From positions 1 through 6,372 of the forward strand of contig JAEWVM010000069.1 in assembly GCA_023396615.1 (NCBI GenBank): a stretch of 6,372 nucleotides of DNA, given 5' to 3'. The notes under the pieces were generated by a model that was given only the letters and a program-made list of their open reading frames with translations, had not been told where the DNA came from and did no database searches. This document shows positions 1-5,035 of the stretch, piece after piece. This DNA comes from Spirochaetota bacterium (GTDB lineage: Bacteria; Spirochaetota; UBA4802; JAFGJZ01). Made by a program: the position numbers and the translations under genes. The first letter of the stretch is position 1. The number at the start of each line of letters is the position of its first letter.

Positions 1-99
1 CCGATAAATCATAAGAGTGAAGAGAGATGTGATTATTAGTATTGTAATTGTGCTTATTGCAAGATTCAGAAGAGATATCTTTGAAGAAAGACGTTTCAT
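1..99 (-). CDS. N-terminus of a membrane protein (partial, runs off the left edge)
   Basis: An ATG at 99-97 on the minus strand opens a frame that stays open to the window edge, giving 33 residues beginning MKRLSSKISLLNLAIST. A basic, Ser/Leu-rich start is followed by an uninterrupted hydrophobic stretch from about residue 9 to 31, ending in Met-Ile-Tyr-Arg. That is a membrane anchor or uncleaved signal helix. The start is supported by a GGGAG ribosome-binding site at 111-107, seven bases upstream, and by a good sigma-70-type promoter further upstream. N-termini like this are common in methyl-accepting chemotaxis proteins and other single-pass sensors, for example those with HAMP or GGDEF domains. 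That would fit the signalling gene next door, but no diagnostic domain lies inside the window, so the product is left unassigned. It is codirectional with the kinase gene but has its own promoter, so it need not be cotranscribed with it. Confidence 0.8.
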   Translation of the reverse strand, partial: MKRLSSKISLLNLAISTITILIITSLFTLMIYR

Positions 100-106
100 G
101 AAATTT

Positions 107-155
107 CTCCCTTGCGTAGTTAATGGAGTATAACGGACTAATTTAATATATTCAA
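107..155 (-). promoter_or_regulatory. Sigma-70-type promoter and RBS for the left-edge membrane protein
   Basis: On the minus strand, TTGAAT (155-150, 4 of 6 to the -35 consensus) is followed after 17 bp by TATACT (132-127, 5 of 6 to the -10). Transcription should begin near 120, giving a leader of about 20 nt that contains GGGAG at 111-107, well spaced from the ATG at 99. The same -35 hexamer is used in the candidate promoter of the upstream kinase gene. Confidence 0.65.
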
Positions 156-192
156 GAAATTATTGATTTGGTTAACTGTAAGACTTTATTTT

Positions 193-2001
193 TTATAATA
201 CAAATTTCAAAGTGCATATAAATCCATTGTTGTTTTCAGCATGGAAATTTCCCTGAAGCTGTTTTGTCAGCATTTTGATAAGTGTTAATCCGAATCCGCT
301 AGATTTATTGGGATCAAATTTTTCAGGAAAACCGGAGCCGTTATCGCTTACGATTAATTCTATTTCTTTATTCTGTTTTGAAAGTGTAATTGACAGGAGC
401 CCGCAATCAATTCCGGAGAAAGCATATTTCAAAGAATTGGTTATAAGTTCATTGACAATGGTTCCTATAAGAAAAACTGTCTTTGCATTCATTTGAAAAT
501 CTTCGATGTTCTGCGAAATTGTAATCATTGATTTTTCAGGAAAATTTTCCACAATTGCCTTAACTAAATCTTCGAGATATTCCTTTATTGAAATATCTCT
601 GTAGTTATCTGAAAGTAGAAGTTTTTCATAGATGAATTTCATGCTGTCGACACCGCCGATTGCTTCATGAAGTTTTTCTTTTGTTTCAATGCAGTCTGTT
701 GAGGCGGCCTGCAGTTTCAGTAAATTGGAAATATTGGCAATATTGTTTTTTATTCTATGATGAACCTCGCGCAGAATCATTTCTTTTTCTTCCAGCTGCT
801 GCTTTATTTGAATTTCGTTCTGCTGAAGTTTTTCTTTTGAGCGCAGATTTTCAGAAGATTCTTTTGCGAGAAGAATGTTTGAAAAACTTAAGCGCGATAC
901 AAGTTTGAAAAAATTAACAAGGAAAAGCATAAGGTTCCGGATCTTCTCTCTGCTGTAGACCGGGATTTTCCGTAAGGCTTCAATGTAAGTTTGTTTGTCA
1001 AAACCGTAAATTTCAGCCTGATTCTCAAAATACTTTTCATCTATCACATCGTCGTCATAAAAGAACTGTCCCGTAAAAATATTGCCGGTGTGTTTTCCAT
1101 TAATGAAAAGAGGGGTTACAACATCCCATAAACCGTTTTTGCATTTATAATCGGCGAATTCATCTGCCTTGAGCATCTTTGCAAGATGAAGATCGCTTTC
1201 TGTACAGTTAACCGCACTTTTATCATTTACACGGTGAAACTTTGTGCAGATATCCTGCCAGCCTGTTGAGACAAGAATCTTTCCGTCTAAATCAAGCAGA
1301 GCGGTTACCATGCCGGTTACAGAACAGAAATTATCAAGTATAGACTGAACTGCTTCGATATCAACTGCATTTCTAAGATCAATTCCGCCTGAATCACTTT
1401 CGGGATTAAGAAGACTGTCGAGCCTGCTGCTTAAAAGAATTTCTCTTTTAACAATTTCGTTTTCTGCGTTGATGAGCTGATTGTTCATCTGAATAAGTTC
1501 TTCGTTTGTTGCGGCCAATTCTTCGTTAGCAGCTTCCATTTCTTCGTATGCTGAATTCAGTTTGTCATTCGCGGATAAGAGTTCGGTCTGCTTTTTCTGA
1601 ACTGCTGTTTTTTCATGATGAAGCCTAAAAGCCATTTTGATTGATGCGTCGAGAACGACTATTCCGCTGTTTTTAACGACATAACCGAACGAAGTAATGG
1701 TTTCTGTTTTTTCGACAATTTCCTTCTCGGTATGAGATGATAGAAATATTATAGGAATATCTTTTTTCTGAAGTATTTCTTCAGCGATTTGTGTTCCGTC
1801 TTTCTTTCCCTTCCCTAAATCAATATCCATAAGAATTAGATCGAAGGAATTTTCTTTTGAAAAAACAGCTTCAACAGCGTCCTCTCCATTATGACAGAGA
1901 ACTACAGAGTAGCCGTAATCTTCGAGTTCGTTTTTACCGCATTCGGCAATCAGAATTTCATCTTCAACAAGCAGTATTTTTTTGCCGTTAAGCATTGCCA
2001 T
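193..2001 (-). CDS. Hybrid sensor protein: receiver - coiled coil - PocR - HisKA_2 histidine kinase
   Basis: A 602-residue cytoplasmic signalling protein with no membrane segment. Residues 7-125 form a CheY-like receiver: acidic pocket E13/D14, phosphoacceptor D59 (in LILMDID), S88 after the fourth strand, and K110. K110 is followed by Asn-Ser rather than the usual Pro. Residues 131-195 are a Glu/Asn-rich coiled coil (AANEELAATNEEL). Residues about 207-375 are a PocR-type sensory domain with C252, C266 and C287 and the GL.D...P.F.NG...GN.F.GQ signature; the family is predicted to bind small organic ligands. Residues 404-480 are HisKA_2 with HHRIKNN at 414-420 (H415, the His before Arg, is the probable phosphoacceptor). 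Residues 505-602 are the ATPase: N box around N517/N522, G1 DNGSG at 553-557, G2 GFGL at 569-572. No output domain is present, so phosphate is presumably passed to a separate regulator, and the receiver allows input from another kinase. The ATG at 2001 is chosen because a consensus promoter abuts it; no Shine-Dalgarno sequence is visible. Confidence 0.95.
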   Translation of the reverse strand: MAMLNGKKILLVEDEILIAECGKNELEDYGYSVVLCHNGEDAVEAVFSKENSFDLILMDIDLGKGKKDGTQIAEEILQKKDIPIIFLSSHTEKEIVEKTETITSFGYVVKNSGIVVLDASIKMAFRLHHEKTAVQKKQTELLSANDKLNSAYEEMEAANEELAATNEELIQMNNQLINAENEIVKREILLSSRLDSLLNPESDSGGIDLRNAVDIEAVQSILDNFCSVTGMVTALLDLDGKILVSTGWQDICTKFHRVNDKSAVNCTESDLHLAKMLKADEFADYKCKNGLWDVVTPLFINGKHTGNIFTGQFFYDDDVIDEKYFENQAEIYGFDKQTYIEALRKIPVYSREKIRNLMLFLVNFFKLVSRLSFSNILLAKESSENLRSKEKLQQNEIQIKQQLEEKEMILREVHHRIKNNIANISNLLKLQAASTDCIETKEKLHEAIGGVDSMKFIYEKLLLSDNYRDISIKEYLEDLVKAIVENFPEKSMITISQNIEDFQMNAKTVFLIGTIVNELITNSLKYAFSGIDCGLLSITLSKQNKEIELIVSDNGSGFPEKFDPNKSSGFGLTLIKMLTKQLQGNFHAENNNGFICTLKFVL

Positions 2002-2007
2002 TCGGAT

Positions 2008-2035
2008 ATTATAGGCGATTACTATAAAAATTCAA
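2008..2035 (-). promoter_or_regulatory. Consensus promoter abutting the kinase start codon (predicted leaderless mRNA)
   Basis: On the minus strand, TTGAAT (2035-2030) and a perfect TATAAT (2013-2008) are separated by 16 bp. Only six bases (2007-2002) lie between the -10 box and the A of the kinase ATG at 2001. Initiation at the usual distance would fall on or next to that A, giving a leaderless or nearly leaderless transcript. This agrees with the absence of a Shine-Dalgarno sequence before this ATG and before the second in-frame ATG at 1995. Confidence 0.6.
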
Positions 2036-2061
2036 ACAAATTATGGCATAGTTTGTTTGAA
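2031..2061. repeat. 31-bp near-perfect palindrome overlapping the kinase -35 box
   Basis: Perfect 10-bp arms TTCAAACAAA (2031-2040) and TTTGTTTGAA (2052-2061) enclose an inner palindrome TATG-G-CATA (2042-2050). The only mismatch in the symmetric sequence is T2041 against G2051, which is a G-U pair in plus-strand RNA. The left arm covers five of the six bases of the kinase -35 hexamer, so the element could be an operator. Alternatively, on the minus strand the hairpin is followed by a run of six T (2030-2025, then A), so it could be a second, AT-rich terminator behind the RDD gene. Both roles are inferred. Confidence 0.7.
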
Positions 2062-2067
2062 ATTATC

Positions 2068-2115
2068 AAAATAAAATAAATTCCTAACTTGTGAATATAT
2101 TTATAAGTTAGGAAT
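2068..2115 (-). terminator. Hairpin terminator of the RDD gene
   Basis: An inverted repeat with arms TTCCTAACTT (2081-2090) and AAGTTAGGAA (2105-2114), extended by an A-T pair at 2080/2115, encloses a 14-nt loop. On the minus strand it starts 15 nt after the RDD stop codon and is followed by a T-rich tract (TTTATTTTATTTT, 2080-2068). The stem is AT-rich, but the position and trailing tract fit Rho-independent termination. Some readthrough towards the kinase gene is possible. Confidence 0.7.
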
Positions 2116-2130
2116 AAAATCTAAAATAAT

Positions 2131-2880
2131 TCAACGTTTGAATTCGGTTAATGATGATGGAGGCAAAGTGTTTTCGACAACAACAACTGTTCCTGCAATA
2201 AAATCGTGTATTGCTCTTTTTTTTGAATTTGTTAAGACAAATGCAACTTCGCTCCAGAACCAGATTCTTTCCATAAATCTGATTGCAACAAAATATAATG
2301 AACCGAAAAGTGTGATGAAATCGTTGTATGTAAATTTTTCGGATGCAATTAGTTCGTTTGAGGAATAATTTCCTATAATAATGGCAAGCCAGATCAGATT
2401 CATTATACTGAAAAGAATGTCTCCTGAACTTCTCAGAATTGAATTTTTTAGTGTAATATCTGTGAAATCTAATTTGACGACTTTTAATCCAATAATGCTT
2501 TTTCCGGGGGTGGCTCCGGATTTAGTATGAAAATAAATAAAATAAAGGGGAATTGTTATAAATGAAATAAACATTAACCCGAAGAGATAATGCTGATTCA
2601 TTTCCAATAGATAGTAGATTGGAATAAAAAAAGCAGACATAATTGATGAATCTATTAAATTGGCAAAAAATCTGTTTAAAAATCCGGCATATTCAATTTC
2701 TTGTTTTAGAGTATTTTTGTTCGTTGATTTTTTATCCGAAGAAAGAGAAGACAGCCGTTCCACGACAATTTTATATCTCTCGGGATATTTTTTTCTGTCA
2801 ATACTCTGCTCGATATCTAACAATTGCTTTACGGAATAACCTTGAATTTTAAGTTTATAGGTATTATTGGAATCTGACAT
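2131..2880 (-). CDS. RDD-family integral membrane protein
   Basis: A 249-residue membrane protein of the RDD family, small multi-pass proteins of mostly unknown function, some implicated in ion or solute transport. The three family signatures are visible: the N-terminal Arg/Asp motif (NRFFANLID, R70 and D77), GATPGKSIIGLKVV at 122-135, and RAIHDFIAGTVVVV at 222-235 near the C-terminus. Hydrophobic segments lie near 71-92, 97-117, 153-171 and 188-205. In front of the RDD core is a soluble charged segment (residues 8-45) containing GYSVKQLLDIEQ and DRKKYPERY; it looks like a separate short module and is not needed for the fold. The frame extends upstream to a TTG at 2937, but the ATG at 2880 is preferred: that TTG has no ribosome-binding site and is itself part of a perfect TTGACA hexamer, whereas a weak GAG-containing site precedes 2880. 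The function here is unknown. Confidence 0.85.
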   Translation of the reverse strand: MSDSNNTYKLKIQGYSVKQLLDIEQSIDRKKYPERYKIVVERLSSLSSDKKSTNKNTLKQEIEYAGFLNRFFANLIDSSIMSAFFIPIYYLLEMNQHYLFGLMFISFITIPLYFIYFHTKSGATPGKSIIGLKVVKLDFTDITLKNSILRSSGDILFSIMNLIWLAIIIGNYSSNELIASEKFTYNDFITLFGSLYFVAIRFMERIWFWSEVAFVLTNSKKRAIHDFIAGTVVVVENTLPPSSLTEFKR

Positions 2881-2909
2881 AAACCCGTCTCTTTTAATTG
2901 GTTGTTCTA

Positions 2910-2937
2910 ATTTGATACTTTCTTTCAAGAATGTCAA
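2910..2937 (-). promoter_or_regulatory. Candidate promoter of the RDD gene
   Basis: A perfect -35 TTGACA (2937-2932) is followed after 16 bp by TCAAAT (2915-2910, 4 of 6 to the -10 consensus). Initiation near 2903 would give a leader of about 23 nt and place the upstream TTG codon outside the mRNA, supporting the ATG at 2880 as the start. The weak -10 keeps confidence moderate. Confidence 0.45.
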
Positions 2938-3056
2938 TTGTAAAAAAATAATAGATTATCAAGTCGAAACATGTTGAAATTGGTATTTATCGAAAATAGG
3001 AATAAGGTTATTGTTTAATCTGCGTGAAATATCTGAAAATGCCGCACTTTGTTTTC

Positions 3057-3100
3057 TTGACTTATAGAATATATGTTCAAAAATATTGCGTTGTTTGAGG
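3057..3100 (+). promoter_or_regulatory. Candidate promoter and RBS of the four-gene plus-strand operon
   Basis: TTGACT (3057-3062, 5 of 6 to the -35 consensus) is followed after 16 bp by AAAAAT (3079-3084, 4 of 6). The predicted start near 3091 would leave a leader of about 17 nt. GAGG at 3097-3100 lies seven bases before the ATG at 3108 and is a convincing ribosome-binding site. The RBS is firmer than the promoter, whose -10 is poor. This intergenic region (2938-3107) also has to serve the divergent RDD gene. Confidence 0.4.
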
Positions 3101-3107
3101 CGGCTTT

Positions 3108-3518
3108 ATGAATATAGACCAATCGGAACTGACTAAGTCAGTAGCTTTTTGCGGCTTGATCTGCCGTCTTTGTTTTATGGCAGATAAGTGTGACGGCTGC
3201 AAAACTGATAATAATCTTTGTGAAAAGAACTGTTCTGATGAAGGTTGTTTCAACCGCAGCTGTTGTGAATCCAAAGGGCTGAAAGGTTGTTATGAATGCG
3301 CGGAAATATATGCCTGCACTCGGGGCATTTTCAGTTTGGGTGATATGTCGAAGATAAAGGCGTTTTCAATATGCATTCGTGAGGACGGGATAGAATCATT
3401 TGCCAGCTCTGTTGTTGCGAATATAAAGAAGGGCATCAGTGTCGAAAAGGGAAAAGATTATGACGGCAAAAGTATTGATGAGGTTTTAAAAATGCTGAGA
3501 AATGTAGATGAATCATAA
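3108..3518 (+). CDS. DUF3795-family cysteine-rich protein
   Basis: A 136-residue soluble protein with 14 cysteines, 12 of them between residues 15 and 64: C15, C19, C22, C28, C31, C38, C42, C47, C52, C53, C61 and C64, then C70 and C89. The opening CGLICRLC, the following CDGC and the later KGCYECAEIYAC match the DUF3795 family, common in anaerobic bacteria and archaea. The CxxxCxxC and CxxC spacings suggest a metal or iron-sulfur site; that is inference and no biochemical role is known to me. The C-terminal third lacks cysteines after C89 and resembles the helical tail of the family. The length is normal for the family. A GAGG ribosome-binding site stands seven bases before the ATG. It is the first gene of the plus-strand cluster, and its last 11 bases overlap the next gene. 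Confidence 0.85.
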   Translation: MNIDQSELTKSVAFCGLICRLCFMADKCDGCKTDNNLCEKNCSDEGCFNRSCCESKGLKGCYECAEIYACTRGIFSLGDMSKIKAFSICIREDGIESFASSVVANIKKGISVEKGKDYDGKSIDEVLKMLRNVDES

Positions 3519-3918
3519 AAGAAAAATAAGAATATCATTATTCTATTTTCTGATGATGTCGACAATTATGTTTATCTATGACAGCTGTTTCGTTGACAGA
3601 TGGGAATGGCCGACATGGATTCTATTGCCGTATATGGTTTTTATGGCTATTATTTGCATTTTGCCAGGGATTCTTCTCCTTAATCTTGCTTTAAGAAATA
3701 TATATCTTTATCATACGGTTTCATTTCTGCTTTATGTTCCTGCAGGGTTCAGTCCGTATCTTCTTAAAAAGTACGGAGCGATAATAGAATCAACTAAATT
3801 CTGTTCGAATGGACTTCTCTGCTTATTTGTAGTATTTTGGATTTATTCTCTCAGTGTTGCGGTTTTGGGATGCTTTGCGGAAGTATATTATAGAAAAAGG
3901 AAGTCTCTGAGAAAGTAA
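3508..3918 (+). CDS. Small four-helix membrane protein, unrecognised family
   Basis: A 136-residue integral membrane protein that I do not recognise. Hydrophobic segments lie at about 9-24, 37-62, 66-85 and 102-124. The N-terminus (NHKRKIR) and the C-terminus (RKRKSLRK) are strongly basic, so both ends should face the cytoplasm. Notable residues are a Trp-rich loop before helix 2 (W32, W34, W37), prolines inside helices 2 and 3 (P53, P78) and C27, C50, C99, C105 and C122 in or near the membrane. The ATG lies within the last codons of the DUF3795 gene (11-nt overlap, different frame), with GAGA at 3497-3500 as a modest ribosome-binding site, implying translational coupling. Its stop overlaps the next start by one base. 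Context suggests it works with the adjacent membrane protein and the cysteine-rich proteins, but no reaction can be named. Confidence 0.75.
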   Translation: MNHKRKIRISLFYFLMMSTIMFIYDSCFVDRWEWPTWILLPYMVFMAIICILPGILLLNLALRNIYLYHTVSFLLYVPAGFSPYLLKKYGAIIESTKFCSNGLLCLFVVFWIYSLSVAVLGCFAEVYYRKRKSLRK

Positions 3919-4280
3919 TGGTTAATGATAAAAATATTTTCCTGACTGTTTTGCTGTGGATTCTTTTTTTGTTTTTAAGTTTATATTTTGAAGCTGATCT
4001 TATGTTTTATAGGTTTGTTATAATGACAATTCTGTCATTTCTATACCCGATTTTAGTTCATAGTATCAGATATTGGAAACTTCTTTCTGTGTTCGTGGTT
4101 GTTGCGCTTACATCCAATATTATAGGGAGTTATTCTATTTACATGGAATACAGGTATGATAAAATATCATTATTTTTTCTGATGATTTTTGCAGCGGTAA
4201 TAATTATAATATTGTTTATGTCTTTTACGTTGGGTTTTGTCTTGCGAAAAATTCTTGATAAAAAGAAAAATAATAACTGA
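3918..4280 (+). CDS. Second small four-helix membrane protein, unrecognised family
   Basis: A 120-residue integral membrane protein that I do not recognise. Hydrophobic segments lie at about 7-24, 30-50, 54-75 and 83-109, followed by a basic tail (RKILDKKKNNN) expected to be cytoplasmic. It has no cysteines, unlike its neighbour. The start ATG shares its first base with the TAA of the preceding gene (TAATG), and TGAGAAAG at 3908-3915 can serve as a ribosome-binding site, so translation of the two is almost certainly coupled. Size, helix number and topology parallel the preceding gene, although the sequences show no obvious similarity; a heteromeric membrane pair is a reasonable but unproven reading. 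Base composition is more AT-rich than in the flanking soluble-protein genes, largely as expected for Phe/Ile/Leu-rich proteins. Confidence 0.72.
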   Translation: MVNDKNIFLTVLLWILFLFLSLYFEADLMFYRFVIMTILSFLYPILVHSIRYWKLLSVFVVVALTSNIIGSYSIYMEYRYDKISLFFLMIFAAVIIIILFMSFTLGFVLRKILDKKKNNN

Positions 4281-4332
4281 TTAGGTTTTGAAATTGATAA
4301 TAATAAATAATTCCGTGTATTAGGAGTATTGT

Positions 4333-4758
4333 ATGACAAACCCTATTGATGATGCAGTTAAAATGTTTGAAGAAGGTTTTATCTGTTCTCAGGCGGTTTT
4401 TGCCGCTTTTTCAGAGAAATACGGTCTTGATAAAAAAATCGCGCTTAAAATTGCGAATGGATTCGGCGGCGGAATCGCAAGGAATCAAGAGGTATGCGGC
4501 GCTGTTTCGGGAGCCATAATGCTTATCGGTCTCAAACATGGGAAAACAGAATCAGGCGATTCAGTTTCTCATGAAAAGACTTATGAATTAGTTAATCAGT
4601 TTATTAATAAATTCACTGAAAAGAACGGTTCAATTAATTGCTTCGATCTTTTAAAATGTAAATTGCCCGAAGCAAGAGAGAAGGGATTATTTTCTTCTCT
4701 GTGCCGCAATTATGTGCGTGATGCCGCAGAGATAGCTGGCGGGCTGCTGACAAAATGA
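4333..4758 (+). CDS. C_GCAxxG_C_C family putative redox protein
   Basis: A 141-residue soluble protein of the C_GCAxxG_C_C family, probable redox-active proteins defined by conserved cysteines and a CGAxxG motif. Visible are C18 (in GFICSQAVFAAF), the glycine-rich GGGIARNQEVCGAVSGAIM with C55 in CGAVSG, then C103, C109 and C124. The length is typical. Members are often found near transporter genes, and here it follows two small membrane proteins. AGGAG at 4322-4326, six bases before the ATG, is the best ribosome-binding site in the cluster. The 52-nt gap after the preceding gene contains no hairpin and no convincing promoter, so it is probably cotranscribed with the three upstream genes. A role in thiol or metal redox chemistry is inferred from the family; the substrate and partner are unknown. 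Confidence 0.9.
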   Translation: MTNPIDDAVKMFEEGFICSQAVFAAFSEKYGLDKKIALKIANGFGGGIARNQEVCGAVSGAIMLIGLKHGKTESGDSVSHEKTYELVNQFINKFTEKNGSINCFDLLKCKLPEAREKGLFSSLCRNYVRDAAEIAGGLLTK

Positions 4759-4869
4759 TGTTGAAAGATAATAGAAAACTAAACCGGCTATTTTGAAATA
4801 CCTGACTAACAGATAAATACCGCGATTATTGCAGAAATCAAACGAATGAATCAATTGAAAATGACCTCA

Positions 4870-4909
4870 GTCCATGAGGCAAATGTATGAGCATTTGCCT
4901 CATGGGGAC
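4870..4909. repeat. Strong intergenic inverted repeat (hairpin without U-tract)
   Basis: Arms CCATGAGGCAAATG (4872-4885) and CATTTGCCTCATGG (4892-4905) are perfectly complementary over 14 bp around a 6-nt loop, with G-U pairs possible at both ends. Alternatively GTCC (4870-4873) can pair with GGAC (4906-4909), leaving GG as a bulge. The stem is richer in GC than its surroundings. Neither strand has a run of T directly after it, so it is not a standard Rho-independent terminator. It may be a transcript-end or stability hairpin, an operator or a dispersed repeat. Confidence 0.8.
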
Positions 4910-4985
4910 ATGATATCATTTTATTAAAAATATTTGTGTAACATCAAATTGCATATTGCATCTAATAGCTAAAACTGATATGATG

Positions 4986-5030
4986 TTGACTTTTAAACTG
5001 TTGATATCATGATAAATAATATCTTGGGGG
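4986..5030 (+). promoter_or_regulatory. Candidate promoter and RBS of the lipoprotein gene
   Basis: TTGACT (4986-4991, 5 of 6 to the -35) is followed after 16 bp by CATGAT (5008-5013, 4 of 6). An alternative is TTTAAA (4992-4997) with AATAAT (5015-5020, 5 of 6) at 17 bp. Either gives a short leader containing GGGGG at 5026-5030, five bases before the ATG at 5036. A palindromic TATCATGATA (5005-5014) covers the -10 region and could be an operator. Confidence 0.4.
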
Positions 5031-5035
5031 TTTCG

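Larger units (their letters stand above)
4759..5035. other. 277-bp intergenic region with hairpin, repeated words and promoter
   Basis: No credible gene lies between the redox gene and the lipoprotein start. The region contains a strong hairpin (4870-4909), three copies of a TGATATCAT-like word (4911-4919, 4976-4984, 5002-5010), a tandem TTGCATA/TTGCATC (4949-4962), an AACATCA/TGATGTT inverted pair (4940-4946 and 4981-4987) and the candidate lipoprotein promoter. No classical intrinsic terminator with a U-tract is visible directly behind the redox gene. The first 110 bases show nothing recognisable. Confidence 0.6.

Noticed and set aside
275..908. Plus-strand frames opposite the kinase gene
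   Set aside because: They are antisense to well-supported kinase domains and have no recognisable product.
2881..2937. TTG start that would add 19 residues to the RDD protein
   Set aside because: The TTG is part of a perfect TTGACA hexamer with a plausible -10 downstream and has no ribosome-binding site, while the ATG at 2880 has a modest one and begins the conserved-looking part of the protein.
3077..3274. Minus-strand frame opposite the DUF3795 gene
   Set aside because: It is antisense to a family-supported gene, Gln/Ser/Pro-rich, with no similarity I recognise.
3508..4280. The two small membrane genes as a toxin-antitoxin pair or holin cassette
   Set aside because: Both are four-helix proteins of 120-136 residues inside a metabolic-looking operon; neither resembles a small single-helix toxin, and no phage genes are nearby.
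4846..4890. A 14-codon reading frame (ATG at 4846, stop at 4888-4890) leading into the hairpin, considered as a leader peptide
   Set aside because: It has no ribosome-binding site and no run of regulatory codons, and the hairpin has no U-tract to make an attenuator.
5009..5035. Upstream ATG that would add nine residues to the lipoprotein
   Set aside because: It lies inside the probable promoter, has no ribosome-binding site and would put a hydrophobic, non-basic stretch before the signal peptide; the ATG at 5036 has GGGGG and a classical basic n-region.
4759..5035. Riboswitch in the long region before the lipoprotein gene
   Set aside because: The predicted promoter is only about 50 bp from the start codon, leaving a leader too short for an aptamer, and no conserved aptamer motif was seen further upstream.
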